The notes under the pieces were generated by a model. The model was not told the DNA's origin. It did not search any database and saw nothing but the letters and a program-made list of their open reading frames with translations. DNA of 64,000 bases, taken from the NCBI RefSeq assembly GCF_002100145.1, contig NZ_JXQD01000024.1:578602-642601 (forward strand), given 5' to 3'. The DNA comes from Vibrio sp. qd031 (lineage in GTDB: Bacteria; Pseudomonadota; Gammaproteobacteria; Enterobacterales; Vibrionaceae). Below are positions 30,092 through 38,800 of the stretch, in pieces (positions within the stretch are counted from its first letter, which is position 1; the number at the start of each line of letters is the position of its first letter). The translations under genes were made by a program, and so were the position numbers.

Positions 30092-31135
30092 ATGGACGCC
30101 ATCAAAACCATAAGCCAACTTCTTACCCAAAGTGGGTGCGACTACGCCATCTACGATCTCGGGCGCCGAATCGAAGTCATCCCCAATCAAGACTTTGAAC
30201 AGGTTGAACAAAGCCGGCTCCCATACCCATATCCGGTTCAGCGGCAGGCGCAATTTGCCATTACTTATTGGAATGAAGCGGGCGAACCTTGGTTTTGGTT
30301 TTTAAAATTTGAGCTCGACGAGCGCGGATTGCTAAACAGTGCGGATCTAGGCAACTTCTTAAAATACGTGATTGACGCCATGGGAAGTCGATTGCAAAAA
30401 AAACTGACCGACGAACAACAAGAACAGTTGGCCAACAACCCTTATACCTTTAAACCCAAGGAAGATAAGTTGGCAATGTTCAACTCGATGGTTAGAACAA
30501 AACTGGATCTTCCAGCAAGCCAATACCTTGATCACGCTGACCACTATTTTCAGGGGCAATTGGGCTGGGACAACTGGCAAACTGTCGGCCTGCAAGGCAT
30601 CACCGACTTGGCTGCCCGTCTTTCATTTGCGCAAAACGAGCGCACCATAAAAAAAGCTCTGTCGCACTTACCAAACCAACCTTTGTATGCACTGCTGGGC
30701 GCACTAGAGCACTGCCAGATCAGCGCTTCAATGGCGAATAAGTTACTGGATAGATTTTACGACGAACTAAAAAAACCAGACGTCGACCTCTTTTTGGTCA
30801 CCGCTTTATTGCGCGCTATGGCCGGCGATAAGAGCGATGCATTACCTACTGCGCTAAATACCGTTTTGAGCCGACCAGAGTTGTGTCACCCGGAAATGAT
30901 GATTGCCATTGCAGGACGCAGTTGGTCTCCCCTTGGCACAGCGTCAGTGGCCGAGCAGTACTTAATTCGACTCGCTCAAACCCAACAGCAAACGTTGTTC
31001 AATCAACTGTTCGCGGATCTGGTCATGATTCCTAAATTACGCATGGTGCTGCTACCATTGTTAAACCAAGCCCCCTCTGCCGAATTAGAGCAAGCACTGC
31101 TTGCTTTACAACGCACAACGACTCAAGGAAGCTAA
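30092..31135 (+). CDS. DUF3549 family protein
   Basis: This 347-aa soluble protein has no signal peptide. The N-terminus contains IYDLGRRIEVIPNQDFEQVE and PYPVQRQAQFAITYW, which I recognise as DUF3549. The C-terminal half is helical and Leu/Ala-rich. No catalytic motif is visible. It begins a tight plus-strand group (DUF3549, DUF3301, a small coiled-coil protein, YaiI) with gaps of 3 to 9 bases, so the four are probably one operon. Function is unknown. Confidence 0.8.
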   Translation: MDAIKTISQLLTQSGCDYAIYDLGRRIEVIPNQDFEQVEQSRLPYPYPVQRQAQFAITYWNEAGEPWFWFLKFELDERGLLNSADLGNFLKYVIDAMGSRLQKKLTDEQQEQLANNPYTFKPKEDKLAMFNSMVRTKLDLPASQYLDHADHYFQGQLGWDNWQTVGLQGITDLAARLSFAQNERTIKKALSHLPNQPLYALLGALEHCQISASMANKLLDRFYDELKKPDVDLFLVTALLRAMAGDKSDALPTALNTVLSRPELCHPEMMIAIAGRSWSPLGTASVAEQYLIRLAQTQQQTLFNQLFADLVMIPKLRMVLLPLLNQAPSAELEQALLALQRTTTQGS

Positions 31136-31138
31136 ACG

Positions 31139-31438
31139 TTGATCTCCGATCTACTCGCCATCCTAGGGGTGGCCTTTGCAGCCTATCTATTTTGGCAACA
31201 ACGAAAGCAATCCGAATATGCCAAAAAAGCGGTTGCTCGTCACTGCGAGCAACATGGGTTACAGCTTGTCAGTGTGGCATTTGGCGCACACAAATTTAAG
31301 AAGCTGCGAGGCAGCTGGCGCTGGTATACTCAATATCAATTTGAGTTTTCCTCGTTAGGGGACGATTGTTATCAAGGGGAATTGATCATGCGTGGCTTCC
31401 ACGTATCGCACTTCCAAACCCCACCATATCGCATGTAA
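31139..31438 (+). CDS. DUF3301 family small membrane-anchored protein
   Basis: The protein is 99 aa with an N-terminal hydrophobic segment (about residues 2-19, LLAILGVAFAAYLFW) followed by a basic stretch. A soluble domain contains RGSWRWYTQYQFEFSS and ends ELIMRGFHVSHFQTPPYRM. This is the DUF3301 pattern: an inner-membrane anchor with a short cytoplasmic domain. The start is TTG, 3 bases after the DUF3549 stop, with AAGGAAG about 8 nt upstream. Function is unknown. Confidence 0.78.
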   Translation: MISDLLAILGVAFAAYLFWQQRKQSEYAKKAVARHCEQHGLQLVSVAFGAHKFKKLRGSWRWYTQYQFEFSSLGDDCYQGELIMRGFHVSHFQTPPYRM

Positions 31439-31447
31439 GGATCCGCA

Positions 31448-31729
31448 ATGCTCACCCAAGATGTCACCGATGAATTAAACCGTGTCTTTGAACAACTCGC
31501 AGCACAAGGCAAAGAGCCTACGTTGGCGCTGGTTAAGGCAAGAATGTCCACTAGCGTACCTATGCCAGCCCTTATTGCTGCCATTAAAAGCTGGAAATCG
31601 AGTAATAAAGTACCAAAGATTGAAGTAGCCGCTGAGACTACCACCTCCGAGCTTGAGCGAATCGAGCAATTGGAACAACAAATCAAACAATTGCAGCAGC
31701 GTATAGCCGCACTAGAAGCAAAACAATAG
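31448..31729 (+). CDS. Small helix-turn-helix/coiled-coil protein, KfrA N-terminus-like
   Basis: The protein is 93 aa. The first 60 residues (with [20 protein letters not shown] and [11 protein letters not shown]) resemble the DNA-binding N-terminal domain of KfrA-type proteins. The last 30 residues are a heptad-like Leu/Gln/Glu coiled coil ([19 protein letters not shown]). Such a layout suggests a dimeric DNA-binding protein, but the resemblance is by eye only. It lies 9 bases after the DUF3301 gene and 7 before yaiI. Confidence 0.65.
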   Translation: MLTQDVTDELNRVFEQLAAQGKEPTLALVKARMSTSVPMPALIAAIKSWKSSNKVPKIEVAAETTTSELERIEQLEQQIKQLQQRIAALEAKQ

Positions 31730-31736
31730 GCTCCCA

Positions 31737-32189
31737 ATGGCAAAAATTTTAGTAGATGCGGACGCGTGTCCCAAGGTTCATCGTGAAACCTTAGTAAGAG
31801 CCTCTGAACGTACTGGTGTGCATTGCGTTTTTATTGCCAATCATGCCATTCCCTTGCCCAAACGAGCCACCATTACCTTTTTGCAAGTCTCTAGTGGTTT
31901 CGATATCGCGGACCACGAAATTGTGCAGCGAGCAGAGGCGGGCGACTTAATCATTTCATCGGATATCCCACTGGCTGATGAAGTGATTGAGAAAGGCGCG
32001 TTAGTACTCAATAGCCGTGGCGAAATGCTGACCAAAGAAGTGATAAAAGCCAAGCTAAACATGCGCGATTTTATGGAAACCATGCGCGCAAGTGGCGTAC
32101 AAACAGGTGGACCTAACGCCCTATCGCAGACCGATAGACGCGAATTCGCCAATCAGCTCGACCGTTGGTTAGCCAGAAATAAACCGTAA
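31737..32189 (+). CDS. yaiI: YaiI/YqxD family protein (DUF188, UPF0178)
   Basis: The protein is 150 aa. The N-terminal [19 protein letters not shown] holds the conserved DADACP motif, and [16 protein letters not shown] is the second acidic block. The family has a PIN-like nuclease fold with conserved Asp residues, but its activity is not established. The C-terminal region with [20 protein letters not shown] is typical. It is the last gene of the plus-strand run and converges on the syd group. Confidence 0.88.
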   Translation: MAKILVDADACPKVHRETLVRASERTGVHCVFIANHAIPLPKRATITFLQVSSGFDIADHEIVQRAEAGDLIISSDIPLADEVIEKGALVLNSRGEMLTKEVIKAKLNMRDFMETMRASGVQTGGPNALSQTDRREFANQLDRWLARNKP

Positions 32190-32200
32190 TTGGGCCGACC

Positions 32201-32431
32201 TCAGTCGGATTTCATCTTGTGCGGTGCTGGTTGACCATACTCTTCGATGAACGCCTTAAATACCGCATCGAGTTTATCTTTGTCGGCATAGTGATCGAGA
32301 TTTTCAAGCAATATGGTCAGCAAGTAGTTATTGCTAAAATGGTACTGCTCATTAAGATCTCGCAACGCCTGATACCCTTTTTCAGACGTTGCTGCACTAA
32401 AGCGCTTGGGGAGTGGATATCGTTTCGCCAT
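32201..32431 (-). CDS. Hypothetical 76-aa basic protein
   Basis: I do not recognise this family. From the ATG at 32431 the product is MAKRYPLPKRFSAATSEKGY and so on: a basic N-terminus, then two or three predicted helices (ALRDLNEQYHFSNNYLLTIL; KLDAVFKAFIEEYG). The size and layout are compatible with a ribbon-helix-helix or similar small DNA-binding protein, without clear motif support. Its ATG overlaps the stop of the Zn-ribbon gene (TAATG), so the two are translationally coupled. Confidence 0.7.
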   Translation of the reverse strand: MAKRYPLPKRFSAATSEKGYQALRDLNEQYHFSNNYLLTILLENLDHYADKDKLDAVFKAFIEEYGQPAPHKMKSD

Positions 32432-33219
32432 TACTTTAATTGATCCCATGATATGTTTGACACAATACGACAAGCGTCGCACTTAAAATGGAAAATGTCG
32501 TGGGCGGGCTCTTCAAGTAACCACTCTCCGTCACACTTAGGGCAGCTGCGAGCTTTTTCTTGCGCCAAGCTTTTTCCGCCAACGCGATATTGATAGTAGT
32601 AAGTTGGCACCTTAGTGATGTATTCGATTCGCCCTCTTAAGTCCCAACCCCGGCGAAACAGATCCGAGCCAATATCGGTGATCTCTCGCAATGCCGCATG
32701 TTCAGCTTTGCACCCACCAGCCATCTGAATTTCATCGCAGGCTTGCCATTCTGTTTGCCACTTAATCACCGCTTTATGATCGCCATTGAGCGTCGGTGGG
32801 TTTCGATACAAAGGAATAGGTAACAATGTATCACCACTACGAAGCGGCGAGCAGGTGTGCACATAGGTAGTGTAAAGCAGTTGCCAACTTGGCAGTTCAC
32901 CTTCGCAAACCGAAGGATCGCTTGCTTGAGAATTGAGGTCTTGACCCACCAGGCGCACTTTAGGCGCTAGCAGCTTGGCTTCACTGAGCTTATCTACCGC
33001 AAAACGCACATAGTCTGAGTGATTGCGAGGATGTAAGCTCTCTTGCTCTGGGCACACCACTCGTGTCACGAATACGCCCTCACCCATTGCGATAGGAAAC
33101 TCTCGCCCTAAAATCTGCCCGTTAAATCGAAGTGCTTCGTACAAGCCGTTGATCGCCTTTTCAACCGCGGTAATGGTGGTGTTATCGAAACATTCAAATT
33201 CAATATCGACTAAAAACAC
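32431..33219 (-). CDS. Zn-ribbon-containing protein, DUF2310 family
   Basis: The protein is 262 aa. The C-terminal Zn ribbon has two CxxC knuckles (CPKCDGEW and CDAC) about 20 residues apart. The rest fits DUF2310, described as a possible nucleic-acid-binding protein. Conserved-looking features include WQTEWQACDEIQMAGGCKAEH with two further Cys. The start is GTG, directly following the syd stop. It is sandwiched between syd and a 76-aa gene in a three-gene operon; function is unknown. Confidence 0.8.
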   Translation of the reverse strand: MFLVDIEFECFDNTTITAVEKAINGLYEALRFNGQILGREFPIAMGEGVFVTRVVCPEQESLHPRNHSDYVRFAVDKLSEAKLLAPKVRLVGQDLNSQASDPSVCEGELPSWQLLYTTYVHTCSPLRSGDTLLPIPLYRNPPTLNGDHKAVIKWQTEWQACDEIQMAGGCKAEHAALREITDIGSDLFRRGWDLRGRIEYITKVPTYYYQYRVGGKSLAQEKARSCPKCDGEWLLEEPAHDIFHFKCDACRIVSNISWDQLK

Positions 33220-33744
33220 TTACACCTCGACCTGGTCTAAAAAGCTGGCTAAATCGGAGGCAAGGACATCACGATTACTGGTGCCTAGACGCTCCAAAAT
33301 CACTTCTCCTGACAAGTTACATATCGAAATCACATCCAGTTCCGCATCAGTCACCCCAATAAACACAGTGGGTTTTAGTTTCAATCGGCGCTGCGTCACG
33401 AGGTGCCCAAGGATATTCTCTTGCAAGCGGTCAAAGTCGTCATCACTCCATACTTGCAATAAAGTGAATGGGTTGCCTTTCCAAGAGAACGCCATGTCTG
33501 CGCAGTATTGAACGCCATAAAACGCTTTGATGCTTGATTGTAATTCTAGCTCAATCCCCTCCTCCACATTGCTGAAATCCCGGTGAGGTTGGCAAGGTTT
33601 TGGTAACCAAGCATCGCCTACGAGACATGGAGAGCCCACACCCTGTAAATCGTCAGGAATAGGCAAACCACTGTCTATCGCTTGTTTTTTCTCCAACACA
33701 CGCTGAGTGAGTCGCTGCAATGCAAGTTCTATGTCTTGATTCAT
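33220..33744 (-). CDS. syd: SecY-interacting protein Syd
   Basis: The protein is 174 aa and matches E. coli Syd in order: GVGSPCLV, the central SIKAFYGVQYCADMAFSW, LLQVWSDDDFDRLQENILGH, then LVTQRRLKL and ISICNLSGEV. Syd binds SecY at the inner-membrane cytoplasmic face and is thought to monitor translocon assembly. It lies head-to-head with queF and leads an operon with the Zn-ribbon protein. Confidence 0.93.
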   Translation of the reverse strand: MNQDIELALQRLTQRVLEKKQAIDSGLPIPDDLQGVGSPCLVGDAWLPKPCQPHRDFSNVEEGIELELQSSIKAFYGVQYCADMAFSWKGNPFTLLQVWSDDDFDRLQENILGHLVTQRRLKLKPTVFIGVTDAELDVISICNLSGEVILERLGTSNRDVLASDLASFLDQVEV

Positions 33745-33834
33745 GGGAAAGTTTTGTCCTTTGGCTCATCAACAGATGACTTTGAAAGAGGCATTCTGTA
33801 AAATTTGACCTTAGTTTAATCCAATTCCCCCATA

Positions 33835-34683
33835 ATGATGAGCAAATATTCAGACGCAGAAGCACTACAAGGTTTAACCTTAGGCCAATCGACCGCCTAC
33901 ACCAGCGAATACGACGCAACGTTGCTGCAGTCTGTGCCACGCAGTCTCAATCGAGACGACCTAAACTTGCCTCATCCATTGCCTTTTTTTGGGTGCGATA
34001 TTTGGACTATGTACGAGCTGTCTTGGCTTAATAATAATGGTTTACCTCAAGTAGCCATCGGCGAAGTAAGACTTCCAGCAACCTCTCCGAACTTAATCGA
34101 ATCAAAGTCGTTCAAGCTCTACCTAAATAGCTTCAATCAGACCAAATTCGATTGTTGGGACAACGTTCAACAAACCTTACAAAAAGACCTTAGCCAATGC
34201 GCCGGCGAGTCGGTATCGGTGCGGTTAAGCGCCTTACACTCTTTTACTGGTCAGGGCGTTGCCAATTTTTCGGGCGCATGCATAGACCATTTACCGGTGG
34301 TCATCGACAATTACGACTTTGACCCTGCGCTGCTTAAACTGGACGCATCAGGTGAGAGTGTTGAAGAAACACTGCATAGCCACCTACTGAAATCAAACTG
34401 CTTGATCACCAATCAGCCTGATTGGGGCAGCGTAGAGATACACTATCAAGGTGCAAAAATTGACCATGAGAGCTTACTGAAGTACTTAGTCTCTTTTCGT
34501 CAGCACAATGAATTTCATGAGCAATGTGTAGAGCGGATTTTTACCGATATTATGGGGTTATGCCAACCAACAGAACTTACCGTATACGCTCGGTATACAC
34601 GCCGAGGGGGCTTGGACATTAACCCGTATCGCTCTACGAGTGAGGCAACACCATCGCACAACATTCGCATGGCCAGACAATAA
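33835..34683 (+). CDS. queF: NADPH-dependent 7-cyano-7-deazaguanine reductase (long form)
   Basis: QueF (282 aa) reduces preQ0 to preQ1 in queuosine synthesis. It is the bimodular long form: the N-half has the substrate-binding [18 protein letters not shown] (family ESKS), and the C-half has the catalytic Cys in [13 protein letters not shown] with its Asp, plus [11 protein letters not shown]. Two consecutive ATG codons (33835, 33838) are possible starts; neither has a clear ribosome site. The downstream TPR gene starts 5 bases after the stop. Confidence 0.96.
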   Translation: MMSKYSDAEALQGLTLGQSTAYTSEYDATLLQSVPRSLNRDDLNLPHPLPFFGCDIWTMYELSWLNNNGLPQVAIGEVRLPATSPNLIESKSFKLYLNSFNQTKFDCWDNVQQTLQKDLSQCAGESVSVRLSALHSFTGQGVANFSGACIDHLPVVIDNYDFDPALLKLDASGESVEETLHSHLLKSNCLITNQPDWGSVEIHYQGAKIDHESLLKYLVSFRQHNEFHEQCVERIFTDIMGLCQPTELTVYARYTRRGGLDINPYRSTSEATPSHNIRMARQ

Positions 34684-34688
34684 CTCTT

Positions 34689-37010
34689 ATGGTGGCAATA
34701 AAGGCTCTCATTCAAGGTTTACAACGTGTATCGGTACGCCAAGTTGGCATGCTTTATATTCTCGTTCTCTCAATAGCTCTAACGTCGTTTTCTGCGACTG
34801 CTCAGCTCAGTGATGCAAATACACCCAAAATTCTCACAGACGCCAATAAATTGGTTGTGTTATCACCCAGTCAGGCTCGTCACTTTGCCATAACCTATCT
34901 CACTGAAAACAATTTATTGTCTCGAGAAAGTCGCGACCGTAAAGATATGGCGTCAGAACCACAGCAAGTTAGAAATGCTATTTACGCTCATCAGGTGCTG
35001 GCGATATCTGAGTACTTATTGCGAAATCCCCGTCAATCCAAGCTAGAAATTGATACTGCGATTGAGCTCGCTCAGCAACGTAATACCCAGCCACACCTCA
35101 TTGATTCGTTGCTTATAAAAGCGCGCTTACAGTTGGAAATGAACACCAGCAAAGAAGTCGTGCAAGATACTTTGAAGCAAGCACAGGAGCGTTACTCGCA
35201 ATGGAAATCCAGCTTGCCGGCCGGGGCTCTCGAGAGTGATCATTTGGCCTTTAAGTCACAATACCTAAGACAGTCAGCAGAGCTGTACTCCATGATGAAT
35301 AACTCGACTTCCTCCGATGAGTTATTTGAGCAACTGAATCAACTGCTAGAACAATCGCCCAATGAGATGCAATCCATTCTATTTGGACTCAGTTACGGTG
35401 AGCATTTGCACAGGCATAAACGATACAATGAATCCACCAAAGAGCTGATCGAAGCCTATTGGCGGGCTGTAGAGTTTGATCAGGCTGAGTTTTTAGCGCG
35501 AGTAAACTACCAACTTGGCAAGCTGTATGCCGACAGGGGAACCTACGAGTTGTCGGAGGCGCATTTTGAGCAATCTGCCAGTTTTTACGGTGCCTACGAA
35601 ACCTCACCCTATTACGCGGGAGTGATCAATCGGCTGGCTGACGTCTACTTTGTTCAAGGTAAATATAACCTTGCGCTGGTGCAGTACTTTAACGTTTTGG
35701 AACACCAAATTTCGCAAAGGAATTTAGAGTCAATCATCAATATTCGCTTGCGGCTCGCGCGTACTTACATAAACTTGTTCAACTACGCATTGGCAGAACA
35801 GTATTTAGAGCGTGCTAAAGAACTGCTTATATTTAGCAACACCGGCAATGGTATTTTCGAAGCGAATATTATCGAAGCCACACTCTACAACCTTCAGCAA
35901 CAGCCTGAAAAAGCGATTCAAGTACTCGCACGTCAATTCGAACAGGAGCGTGGTTCTTATTCAATAGAGCATCAAATTGAAGCAGCCCAAGTACTGACAA
36001 CCGCTTATGACGAAACAGGTCAAGCCGAAAAAGCGCTGGCAGCACTTCAGCTTCATAATCAACTAGTGAACGCCCAAATCATGGAAAAAAGCGCATTAGC
36101 CAAACTCACGCTATTACGCCAAATAGAATCCTACGAAAAGGCGATCCATTACAAATCTCAAGTACTGGAATTAGAAAGTGCACAAACCGATCAGGACAAA
36201 TTCAGAAAGATCGCATTAGGACTGTCATTTGGAATCCTGATTTTTATTCTTTTTTATATTCAAAAATCTATTGCCTATCACTCAGTAAAAGACAAACTGG
36301 AGTTACTCTCTGAGGAGCTTTACACTCATCCGCGCTCTAAATTGCAAAACTTGAGAATGATTAACGCCAGTTTGGCACCATCACTGGCAAAAAGTAGCGC
36401 CAGCTTTGAGCAATGGCAATTAGGTGAACTCATTAACGAGCCACTGAGTGACCGCCTTCGCTTCGCGTTGTTGGACGTTTCTATCATTCGAAATGTATAC
36501 AGTGACAAAGGGTATCAAGTTGGTCTTAAGATCGAGAAAGCGTTCGGTCAGCACTTAAGGGATCAACTGCAAGAAGGAGAACGGCTGTACCACTTCTCTG
36601 ACGGTATCTTTTTGTTTATTCAATCGAAATCAGAAGCCTCTCCGTCGGTAGAAGCACTGTTTGAACGTTTTGTCGGCTGGTTGGAGAGCTTTACTCGCCA
36701 CTCAACACATGAGCCAATGCTTAGAGTCAGTTTTGTTGATTACCCGTTTTTACCACGCGCGTTAACCGCAATAGACGACAAAGAATTAATTGATATATTG
36801 CTACTCAGTAACAATATCGCTAAGCAAATTCAGCAGCAGCAGCCCGGAGAACATTGGGTTCATTTGCAAGCTATCACTCATGCTCCGGCGGCGAGTTTTG
36901 CTGGTGACAACATTAGAAAATCCTGTGTGCAAGCAATTGCGCAAGGTCTGATCAAAGTTCATTCATCTTGTACATCAGAAGACATAATAAAGAGCATATC
37001 GTACGATTGA
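34689..37010 (+). CDS. Periplasmic TPR sensor with transmembrane helix and degenerate GGDEF domain
   Basis: The protein is 773 aa. An N-terminal signal peptide (hydrophobic MLYILVLSIALTSFSATAQ, cleavage about residue 38) precedes roughly 450 residues of tetratricopeptide-type helical repeats (for example YYAGVINRLADVYFVQGKYN and LARTYINLFNYALAEQYLER). A membrane helix follows at about 507-527 (LGLSFGILIFILFYIQK), then a 245-residue cytoplasmic part resembling a GGDEF domain: LRFALLDVSIIRN, and HFSDGIFLFI at residues 635-644. SDGIF replaces GGDEF, so cyclase activity is unlikely. It may relay a periplasmic signal by protein contact, perhaps to the neighbouring GGDEF-like protein. Confidence 0.75.
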   Translation: MVAIKALIQGLQRVSVRQVGMLYILVLSIALTSFSATAQLSDANTPKILTDANKLVVLSPSQARHFAITYLTENNLLSRESRDRKDMASEPQQVRNAIYAHQVLAISEYLLRNPRQSKLEIDTAIELAQQRNTQPHLIDSLLIKARLQLEMNTSKEVVQDTLKQAQERYSQWKSSLPAGALESDHLAFKSQYLRQSAELYSMMNNSTSSDELFEQLNQLLEQSPNEMQSILFGLSYGEHLHRHKRYNESTKELIEAYWRAVEFDQAEFLARVNYQLGKLYADRGTYELSEAHFEQSASFYGAYETSPYYAGVINRLADVYFVQGKYNLALVQYFNVLEHQISQRNLESIINIRLRLARTYINLFNYALAEQYLERAKELLIFSNTGNGIFEANIIEATLYNLQQQPEKAIQVLARQFEQERGSYSIEHQIEAAQVLTTAYDETGQAEKALAALQLHNQLVNAQIMEKSALAKLTLLRQIESYEKAIHYKSQVLELESAQTDQDKFRKIALGLSFGILIFILFYIQKSIAYHSVKDKLELLSEELYTHPRSKLQNLRMINASLAPSLAKSSASFEQWQLGELINEPLSDRLRFALLDVSIIRNVYSDKGYQVGLKIEKAFGQHLRDQLQEGERLYHFSDGIFLFIQSKSEASPSVEALFERFVGWLESFTRHSTHEPMLRVSFVDYPFLPRALTAIDDKELIDILLLSNNIAKQIQQQQPGEHWVHLQAITHAPAASFAGDNIRKSCVQAIAQGLIKVHSSCTSEDIIKSISYD

Positions 37011-37131
37011 CGATATAATCTTTGCCCTATACTATTAGATAATTATGCATACGCTAGTAAGACTACAACAACACACGTTGAATCTGCCTATCAGTGTGAC
37101 AAATCGATGAAAACAAGGAAATGACATTGTA

Positions 37132-38685
37132 ATGGGGATTGTTGAGTCAGACATCCAAAAGCAGATTGCAAAGTTAAGCAAGCAGTTGGAAAGTGCTAAG
37201 CTTGCTCAACGTGACGCGACTCTAAAATCCTCACGTGAATCGGCCGCGCTTAAGCGACTCATCATCACTCTAGCGGGTGAATATCGCACTGAGTCAGATG
37301 AAACTGAGCAGCAGCTTACGGCACTGCGCGTCGAACTAGAGAATAATTCGGACCTGTCAAAAGTCATGGCAAGGCTCGCGATCGTAGAACATGTATTGCG
37401 TCAAGATGCGCAGCACTATCATCAAAAGAAAAATCATTTCGATGAAACCGTTCAGCAAAGTGGCGAATTTTTACAACGCTTCCCAATACTGCCACGTAAC
37501 TTAAAACAAGACCTGCGCATATTAATGACGCGCCCGCACTATAGTTCTGGACATATAGTGGCCACCGCAACGCGGCTACTGCAAATCTATGAGAGCGGTT
37601 TAAAAGCCTGTGTTCATAAAAATGGGGTCCCTCAAACGCACCCCGATTTTGACACTGGACTGCTCAAACAACTGAATCAAGAGCTGCAAACGTTAATCAC
37701 CCAAATCGACTTTGCCGGTGATGCAGGAGAAATGCTAGCCGATGTTCGAGCCAAACTGATGCTCGGTTGCTCGGGAGAAGAGCTGCTGAGAATTACGTTG
37801 AGCGTACTTAAGCTTGTTTTAGACGGTACCGATTATGAAAGGCGCACCTCAGAAACGTTTTTAACACAAGTGAATGAGTCGCTAACCAGTATTGAAACCT
37901 CCACAAAGAACAGTTTAGAGCAAGCACGCTCGACAGCGACTCAGCGAGCGGACCTTAATCAAGAGCTTCAAGAAACCGTTGGTAAAACCAAAAAGCTGAC
38001 CGTTTCTTTGGAAGACGGTGCCAAAAAAGCGATGACACCTGCGGTTCAACAAATGGCTAACTTGGCCGACCGATTTGTTCAATCCAGTCAACGTGAACAG
38101 CATTTAATTGAACAACTTCAATTTGCAGAGTCACAACTGGCGGCTTTAAGTGATGTCACTCAAGATTATCGTCGCCGACTGGATGATCAGCAGCAACGAG
38201 CCAAAAAAGATCCATTAACTCAGTTGTACAACCACTCTGCCATTATCGATATTGTGGCGGTGGAATATCAGAAATGGATCCGCTCGCAAAGCTCCATCCA
38301 TTTAGCGCTGCTTGATATTAATCGATTTAAAGAGATCAACGACAGCTTTGGTTTTACCGCTGGCGACAAAGCACTCACCATCATTGCCCGTACAGTCAGA
38401 GAGGAAGTGGGGCATATCGGCGAAGTTGGCCGATTTACGGGTGAGAAGTTTTTAATTTTGATACGCAATCAAAATCATAAGCAGTGCCGTACGATTTTGG
38501 AAAGCATTCGCACCTCTATTGCTGCATTGCCGTTTCGTTTTAAAACCCAAGATATTCGGATCAGCGCTTCCATCGCCTGCACACAATTCGATGAAAATCA
38601 TTCCTCGGAAGAATGTATCGAACGATTGGCACAAGAAATTTCTACGATTAAGAAACAAGGTTCAAACGATATACACTGGCTCTAA
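37132..38685 (+). CDS. Coiled-coil protein with GGDEF domain, signature degenerate
   Basis: The protein is 517 aa, soluble. The first ~350 residues are helical and coiled-coil-rich, of the type found before GGDEF domains in gammaproteobacteria (resembling the DGCcoil class). The GGDEF domain begins KDPLTQLYNHSA (canonical DPLTxLxNR), then LALLDINRFKEINDSFGFTAGDKAL. The signature loop is RFTGEKF (residues 434-440): Gly436 is Thr and the fifth-position Glu is Lys. Metal-binding DIN is present, but the altered loop predicts weak or no diguanylate cyclase activity. No RxxD I-site is visible. AAGGAA lies 10 nt before the ATG. Confidence 0.78.
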   Translation: MGIVESDIQKQIAKLSKQLESAKLAQRDATLKSSRESAALKRLIITLAGEYRTESDETEQQLTALRVELENNSDLSKVMARLAIVEHVLRQDAQHYHQKKNHFDETVQQSGEFLQRFPILPRNLKQDLRILMTRPHYSSGHIVATATRLLQIYESGLKACVHKNGVPQTHPDFDTGLLKQLNQELQTLITQIDFAGDAGEMLADVRAKLMLGCSGEELLRITLSVLKLVLDGTDYERRTSETFLTQVNESLTSIETSTKNSLEQARSTATQRADLNQELQETVGKTKKLTVSLEDGAKKAMTPAVQQMANLADRFVQSSQREQHLIEQLQFAESQLAALSDVTQDYRRRLDDQQQRAKKDPLTQLYNHSAIIDIVAVEYQKWIRSQSSIHLALLDINRFKEINDSFGFTAGDKALTIIARTVREEVGHIGEVGRFTGEKFLILIRNQNHKQCRTILESIRTSIAALPFRFKTQDIRISASIACTQFDENHSSEECIERLAQEISTIKKQGSNDIHWL

Positions 38686-38733
38686 CCAGCTCTATCTCAA
38701 TACTGCACTTTTATAAAACAGTGACTTAGCATA

Positions 38734-38772
38734 TATTGTTAACTAGGGGTTACAAAAACCTAGTTAACAATA
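38734..38772. repeat. 14-bp perfect inverted repeat upstream of ppnN
   Basis: The arms TATTGTTAACTAGG (38734-38747) and CCTAGTTAACAATA (38759-38772) are exact complements, separated by 11 bases. No T run follows on either strand. A TATAAT (38781-38786) and AAGGTG ribosome site lie just downstream, before the ppnN ATG. It could be an operator or an RNA hairpin at the 5' end of the ppnN message, or a 3' end of the GGDEF message. Confidence 0.7.
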
Positions 38773-38800
38773 GCAATAACTATAATTATAAGGTGCCTTT

